This document shows, in pieces, positions 58,111 to 64,000 of a stretch of DNA of 64,000 nt. The stretch comes from Misgurnus anguillicaudatus (lineage: Eukaryota > Chordata > Actinopteri > Cypriniformes > Cobitidae), in assembly GCF_027580225.2 (NCBI RefSeq), contig NC_073352.2, forward strand, positions 35,079,501-35,143,500. Direction: 5' to 3'. The translations under genes were made by a program, and so were the position numbers. The notes beneath the pieces were generated by a model. The model worked only from the letters and a program-made list of their open reading frames with translations. It did not search any database and was not told the DNA's origin. Numbering within the stretch: position 1 is the stretch's first letter; each line of letters opens with the position of its first letter.

Positions 58111-61100
58111 ACGTTATACAGTCTCAAGTGCAGAGAAATCTGCTTCTGTCATCTACTTTTGACCGTACAGTAAAACTATAAGCTTAAAAATAAAGTTGTA
58201 TGTGAAGGTATACGCATGCAGCACGTATAGCTGTATTATGTATTTATGTGTCTGTCATCCTTTCCTTATTTACTCTGTACTTAAATTACTTTAAAGTGTT
58301 GCGCTATCTTGATTTTAAAACTCATTTTAGAATTCAATAATCCCAATGCTATTTTTTGTCTTTTACGGCTCGGAGCTCACTGATATTCCCATATGTTGAA
58401 ACAGATAAAATGCTGTTTGCTTTTCGTACTGCCTCGCATCAAAACAAAAGTTTTCATGCACAGAGTAGAGATTGTTTTCCTTTTAATTTTCAAAGCTCAC
58501 TCTTCTTTGTACGGTTGTGCGCTCATTCGGAGTGAAATATTTATGAAAGCCACTAAAATTGTTTTTCTTCTGCACTGAAAAGTAGAATTAACTTTATTTT
58601 TAGTTCTCATAAAAGTTCAAGTAAATTTCACGGAAATTGAGTAAATCAGTAAAATTACACTGTAAAAATATGTGATATCTACTTAAAAGATTACTCCACT
58701 TTCATAAAAAAAATCTGATAATTTACTCATCCCCATTTCATCCAACATTTTGATGTCTTTCTTTGTTCAGTTGAGAAAAAGTTTTTTTGAAGAAAACATT
58801 CCAAGATTTTTCTCCATATAGTGGACTTTAGTGGACCTCAACAGTTTACAGTTTCAATGCAGTTTCATGGCTCTAAACGATCCCAACCGAGACATAAGGG
58901 TCAATCATCACTTTCGTCACGAAAAATAAAAATATGCACTTTTAAACCACAACTTATAGTCTTGCACCAGCTGTGTGAAGCGCCAGTGCGACCTTACATA
59001 ATGCGTAAGCACATTGAAAGGTCACGCATGATGTATGTGAAACTATACCGCTCCAGTGTTTACAAGTGTGGAGAAAGAGGAGCATTCAGATGTTGTTGTA
59101 TGTGCAATAAGTAAGGAATATTTGGGCCATTGAATTATAAGAAAATAATGTACACCCAAGGTCATGCGGCAGAGTAAGCATTATTTTCAAATAATTTAAA
59201 GGACCAGAGTCAATTATTCCTCTTATACCACGGTTACCACCAGGGGCATCATGCACCATTTTTTTTAAGGGGGAACATGTGTGCACAGCTCACAGAAATT
59301 TGTGCATACACAGACATCAAATGAAATATTATAGAGCTTTCAGTCTTTTCTATAGCACTAACATTCTGAGCGCCTTCATGCAAAAACCTCCAAAATAAAA
59401 GCGATGACTAACTTTTATATCAAATACTATTGGAATAATGACATATTGGCATCATATTTACATGTTTTGTTTATTTGTTTAATGACTTTAATTGTGTCAT
59501 TAATGCATTTGGCACAACATCTGTATTATCCTATGTATTAATGTAATTTTAAATCAACGTATATAGCCTAAACAACAAAAATGACATAGCCATGTGATTG
59601 ATTTTAATGTTCAATAATGATTTTAAAAAATATGTTTGTATAAAATTATTAGATAAATGGATTTTTGCATTCAATTTCATGTGTGATTCTGCACCCCCAT
59701 GAAGTCTGGCGAACTTTGGCGTTGTACCAAGATGAATCTACAAATCTCTACTAATATAACGTTGAGACAGTCAGATTTTAAACCATACATTTTCTACACA
59801 GAGGAGGTTAACTGCATATTACCGCACTGGGGTTTGGAAATGTTTTGAGCGTTTCTTACATGTTTTAATTCCTCAGATAGCCAAATCCATCAGAAGCAAC
59901 AACAGAGCTCGAGAGCGCACTCATACGCTGATGATGACTGCAGCGCCTGCCGCCAGAATAAAGTAATGTAACACGATCAAAACACTATCAAAATGGCAAA
60001 AAACTCTAAAAAGTAACAAGATGCAGCACAGAATTGATAATATTTGCATATTAAACAGAAAGTAACAGATTAATGGACGCTTCTTTGATTTTGAGGTTGC
60101 ATGCAAAATCCATTTGGCTCAAAAAACTGAGGGGGCACAGTTTGAATGGGCGTGACAGCTCTGTTTACCACAAACATTGCTCTGGTGCCTATTTTTAAGA
60201 CATTTTAAAAAGTTAGGACTGAGGTTATTGAAAAATAATGCATACCTGTGGAACATTTTTCAACCAATCAGAATAGACCAATGGTATAATACGAATTTTT
60301 TAAATGTTCCACTAGTGTGCGTTTCACATATGTGTAAAGTTTGAAAAGCTGATATAATGAGATGTACTTCTTTGAGTCTCTTTTCTTTAATAACATAAAG
60401 TGAAATCCCTGTATGATGAAAATCAAAAGAAAGAAAATCATGGAAGCTACTGTATGAATGACGTAAGGATGAGCAAAACATGACAGAATGTTCTTTTATT
60501 GGATGAACTAGCCCTTTAAATAGTCCCTCATAAACTGATCAAAGCACATTTTTAGATATAGCTCTACTTTTCTTTGAAGAACAAATGCAGTTGCCTTACT
60601 TCACCCTTTAAGAGAATTAATTTTGCAAACTGTACACCCTGCTGGCACATGAAACCCAATGAATAATATAAACTGATCCTACAAAGAGGCTATAAAACCC
60701 GTTTATCATACTGCACCGGCTGAGCATGAATGCCAATAGTTTTAGCTTTAACGCACTCATAAATGAACACTCGTGGAGGAAAAACAAATGAAAACATTAA
60801 CATAAATACTGTAAGTAGATTATTCTGGATGTGATTCAATCTGTCAGGTCTATATGAAACTTCAGTATTATCAAGAGTTTGATATCTAAAAGCACAGTCA
60901 TGTCTCAAACACAAACAGGTTTCTATTGAAGGACAAGACATCCCATTAATATTTCATTTCGATAGAAAGTCATGCAAGTAAGGATGGTGGTGTCCAAATT
61001 CAACAGAACCAACTTTCTCTCTCATTATTTTTTAATTGAGGTTTCATTGGGATGGTCTGTAGTGTACTGTATCAGGCTGTATAGAAGATAAACCTCACAG

Positions 61101-61690
61101 AAACACAGCTACATGACTCTCGGGGGAAACATGGACTTATTGGGATGGGCAAATGTTGACAACTGCGCAAACCTTAGCCGGTGACTTAAAGATTTTTCAA
61201 AAATGTAGGTGAAGACTGGAGACTATAACAGCACACTGGGGAGATGGGAATTCACCCAAAGAGTATAGATTGTGTGGGAAGTGCAGTGTTGGGTCAGATA
61301 AGAGCTTCTGTAGAGTACACAAAAGAAAGTACCAAAAGAAAATGCTAAATCTTGTGAGTCAAGCGAAAAATACATTACCAAACATGCCACTCAAGAAGAA
61401 AATGCTCATAAAATAATTGGAGACTTTTTAAAGAAAAAGAGACCTCTTTCTGAGAAAATCATTACTCTTTATCTTCTGCTGTTTAAAACTACATGTTAAA
61501 GGACAAACATACCTCAGGTTTCTATGTGATTTTTAACTAAAATAAATAAATAAACGTGTGTGAATTTAAGCTTACAAAAGTGCCTTTCACAAGCCTTTAC
61601 TGAACACAGGCACTTCACAAGCCATCAAAAACTGGAAAAAGCTTTCTAGTAATTGCCAGTTTGGTTTAAAAACGTGTATTTCTGATTCAT
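58110..61690. other. intergenic with repeat fragments, no gene seen
   Basis: 58715-58870 and 60300-60525 are pieces of the teleost repeat whose end reads TTAAAGGG...GTTCA (here GGATGAACTAGCCCTTTAAA, 60501-60520). 59330-60180 is a degenerate repeat block. No exon recognised. Confidence 0.4.
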
Positions 61691-62066
61691 TTGACACTAA
61701 GGGCCCTATCTTGCACCCAGCGCAATTGACTTTGTCAGTGACGCATGTATCATTTCGTATTTTGCACCGGCGCACAGCAGGGTTTTCCCTCCACAGACGC
61801 ACGTCGGCAAACTAGGGAATGAACTTGCGCTCCCTGGGCGGTTCAGCGCAAAAAAGGAGGCGTGCTCCGGCGCAAACCATCTCTTATGCTATTTTGCAGT
61901 TTCAAAAAACAATTGCGCTACTAACCAAAAAAAACTAGTCTAAAGTCAGTGGCGCGTTGCGTGAAGTTCATTATGCTATTTTAAGGGCGCATGCTTGACC
62001 ATAATGTATAGCGTGCACAACGCGCATTGCTTATCTAATTTACACAGATGCAAGAGTTATTTTTGC

Positions 62067-62215
62067 AAATCATAAATTGTTACAATAAAAAATATAAGAT
62101 AAGGGAAATCATTAAATCATAAATTGTTACAATAAAAAATATAAGATAAGGGAAATCATTAAATCATAAATTGTTACAATAAAAAATATTAATACATGAG
62201 ATAAGGGAAATCATT
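62067..62215. repeat. 47-bp tandem repeat, three units
   Basis: The unit AAATCATAAATTGTTACAAT...GGGAAATCATT starts at 62067, 62114 and 62161; the first two are identical and the third carries a short insertion (TTAATACATG). Confidence 0.9.
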
Positions 62216-62429
62216 GTGGTGAGCATTGTGGTGATAGTTTTTATTTATTTTGTGTGGCAGCGTTAAACAATTGTCATGCAAATAACGATTAAAATATTTT
62301 CATAAGTTTGTTGTGTGGCTGTATTACGTTTATTTTATCTAAATAATAATTAAAATGTTTTCATAAGAAACCTTCATGTATGTGAACTTGATTTGTAAGT
62401 GTACTTTGGGGTTGGACCTTGCTTGCGTT

Positions 62430-62747
62430 TCTTGTGTCCGATTTCAAAGCCCCCAAACCCTTTCAGCGGTGAGGGTGGACGCAGCGATGCCCTCCTGTGT
62501 GCCCGGCGTGCCCGATTTATGCTGGCAAGCTTGGGATCCCCCCGTCTCCTGACATCATTGTAGTGCTTGGCGCAGCTGATGAGACAATTGCGGCTATTTC
62601 CTCTCACGCCTGTTTAACCGACGCTGATTTGGGTGGGTTTCTCCCATCCTCATACAAAACAACTTCTCTGTCTTTGACTGCTCTTATAAGAACGTGGGTC
62701 TCCTCGGCTGTGAACCGCTCCTGGCGTGCGGCTGTCAAATCCGTCAT
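62430..62747 (-). pseudogene. Harbinger Myb-like DNA-binding protein, broken
   Basis: From ATG 62747 it reads MTDLTAARQERFTAEETHVL and AVKDREVVLYEDGRNPPK, then a TGA where the family has Trp (...KQA-stop-EEIAAIVSS). A deletion/frameshift then leads to KHYNDVRRRG and, further on, GFGGFEIG. These are the trihelix/Myb-like segments of the accessory protein that accompanies Harbinger transposases. At least one stop and one frame change make it dead. Confidence 0.7.
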
Positions 62748-63009
62748 AATAATAGCAACCCGCCATGGAACTTGCACCCTTGCGTTTAAAGGGAATGTTG
62801 GATAGCGTTCTGATTGGTTTATTTGACGTTACGCCCAAACCACACCTATGAATAATGAACCTACTTCAGACCAACCCCTTATTGATTTGCACCCGGCGCA
62901 AGACTTATTTCTCCCGCCGGGAAAATAGCAACAGCGCCCAAGATCCGCCCACAAAGTCACTCGCGCTTTGCGCTTAGGACTTGCTTTCAGATTGTTAAAA
63001 TAGGGCCCC

Positions 63010-63780
63010 AAATGTAGCATAAAATAAAGAAATAATGTCTCTTTGTCTAAGTGAATGGCACTTGGTCAGAATGACTGATCTAAACCCATCAAAGTTTGAA
63101 TTGTTTATTACAGGATTTGGCTTTCAGATGACCCTTATGTTTACACGCCATTTTTACTTGTAATACTGTAAACAAGCTTTCAGATAATGTTATAAAGTTA
63201 TTTGCATAAAAGAATAATATTTGCATTAACCATCCGGACGAGAAAGTAAAAAAAGGTTTTGCTTTGAAGCAAGAAATGAACTCAGTGTGAGATGCATAAA
63301 TCAAATATGAAATGCAGTATGTTTACAAAAACACCGGCTAAAGCAAGCTTGAAGCGTGTGAATCTATTTTAGTTGGATAAAATCCAGAAAGAGGTAAACA
63401 CCTCAGCCTGGTCTCATTTAACACATAACTTTCAAAAACACAAAACGTACTTTTTTGTGCGTTAAATAGTTGCTGAAGCATACAATATAAACATTTAATC
63501 GTAGCATTATTACGTTTTTACAGCTACAAAACCTAAAACATTTACAAATCTTTCACCATAAAGATTGCTGTATAACTTCCCTTTAACCGTTTTATCAATA
63601 ATGTTACCACACTACCCCAAACCTTACCTTATATATAATGGATTTTTTATATTATGCAATAGAGACAGAGCACAACGTGTCATAATCTGAAAACCACGCC
63701 CACCGGGGGGATCAATCCATCTGTCTCCATTGCGTGAGGCTGCCTCCTTGTCATTTCCGGCCCACAACAAAAAACAGAAC
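63010..63780. other. no gene seen
   Basis: AT-rich unique-looking sequence up to a moderately GC-rich segment (63690-63775, ACCACGCCCACCGGGGGG) that leads into the THAP-like fragment. Confidence 0.4.
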
Positions 63781-63781
63781 A

Positions 63782-63920
63782 ATGCCCAAAATCTGCTGTG
63801 TGACAGGGTGTACAGCTAACAGCTAAAAAAAAACTCAGAAATAAGTTTTTATAAGCTGTTGACCCCAAAAAAGAAGCGTTTAAAGACACAAAAGTGGATA
63901 CAGGCAACTTGTCAAACTAT
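63782..63920 (+). pseudogene. THAP-type zinc-finger fragment
   Basis: ATG at 63782 begins MPKICCVTGCTANS, the typical THAP start (MP..CCV.GC). The frame then breaks at an A-rich run (TAAAAAAAAA, 63823-63832), after which the neighbouring frame reads NSEISFYKLLTPKKKRLKTQ and KWIQA, the expected continuation of the C2CH finger. The distal C..H pair is not seen. It may be a host THAP pseudogene or a remnant of a THAP-encoding transposon; the window ends 80 bp later. Confidence 0.5.
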
Positions 63921-64000
63921 TATTAGAACTGCGTCTCCTAGAGGGAAACTTAATAATTTTGTCTCCTTAAAGGCTGAGTTTTACAGCTCGGTAGTATAAC

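Larger units (their letters stand above)
61701..63008. mobile_element. PIF/Harbinger-type element
   Basis: Ends GGGCCCTATCTTGCACC (61701) and GGTTAAAATAGGGCCC-type right end (63003-63008 GGGCCC), the GGGCCCTATTTTAACNATC terminus of teleost Harbinger elements. Subterminal GGCGCA/GCGCAA motifs occur on both sides. Trinucleotides at the borders are TAA and CAA, i.e. a 3-bp duplication with one change. It encloses a broken Myb-like gene. Confidence 0.8.

Noticed and set aside
62067..62215. CRISPR-like array
   Set aside because: The 47-bp units are contiguous with no spacers, inside a Harbinger element in a vertebrate genome.

Overview
This is vertebrate nuclear DNA, most likely from a cypriniform (carp- or zebrafish-like) teleost. 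It holds one recognisable spliced host gene with GT-AG introns. Very dense DNA-transposon debris (hAT, Tc1-like, piggyBac-like and Harbinger elements and their MITEs), tRNA-derived SINEs and long dinucleotide microsatellites of teleost type fill much of the rest. No bacterial, phage or CRISPR features are present.

Region 1 (about 1-15.4 kb, minus strand): the 5' part of a STAG-family cohesin subunit gene, best matched to meiotic STAG3. I placed one non-coding first exon and 19 coding exons, from the ATG at 13499 to exon 20 ending at 1504. Every exon junction keeps the reading frame, giving 708 codons, except for one extra base inside coding exon 7 (near 9815). The C-terminal part lies beyond the left edge. 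The introns carry nested transposons: a 1.8-kb hAT element with a perfect 8-bp target duplication, a MITE with a 9-bp direct repeat, and a three-layer nest at 10.6-12.4 kb.

Region 2 (15.5-43.7 kb): no recognisable host gene. It contains MITEs, SINEs, a dead Tc1-like transposase in the antisense direction (23.36-24.55 kb), a dispersed AT-rich inverted-repeat family with five copies (three split by later sequence), a piggyBac-like TTAA element, and patches of non-repetitive sequence that could be regulatory.

Region 3 (43.77-45.38 kb): a structurally complete Tc1-like transposon with about 215-223 bp IR/DR-type inverted repeats, TA flanks and an uninterrupted 336-residue DD34E transposase. This is the only long intact ORF in the window.

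Region 4 (45.4-64 kb): again no clear host gene. It holds hAT MITEs, an LTR-like segment, foldback elements, a CpG-rich non-repeat island (52.1-52.65 kb), a candidate regulatory block (57.7-58.1 kb), a Harbinger element with a broken Myb-like gene (61.7-63.0 kb) and a broken THAP-like fragment at the right edge. The 48 kb to the right of stag3 therefore looks like an intergenic stretch or part of a very large intron.

All family assignments come from reading motifs by eye and remembered family sequences; no database search was run.
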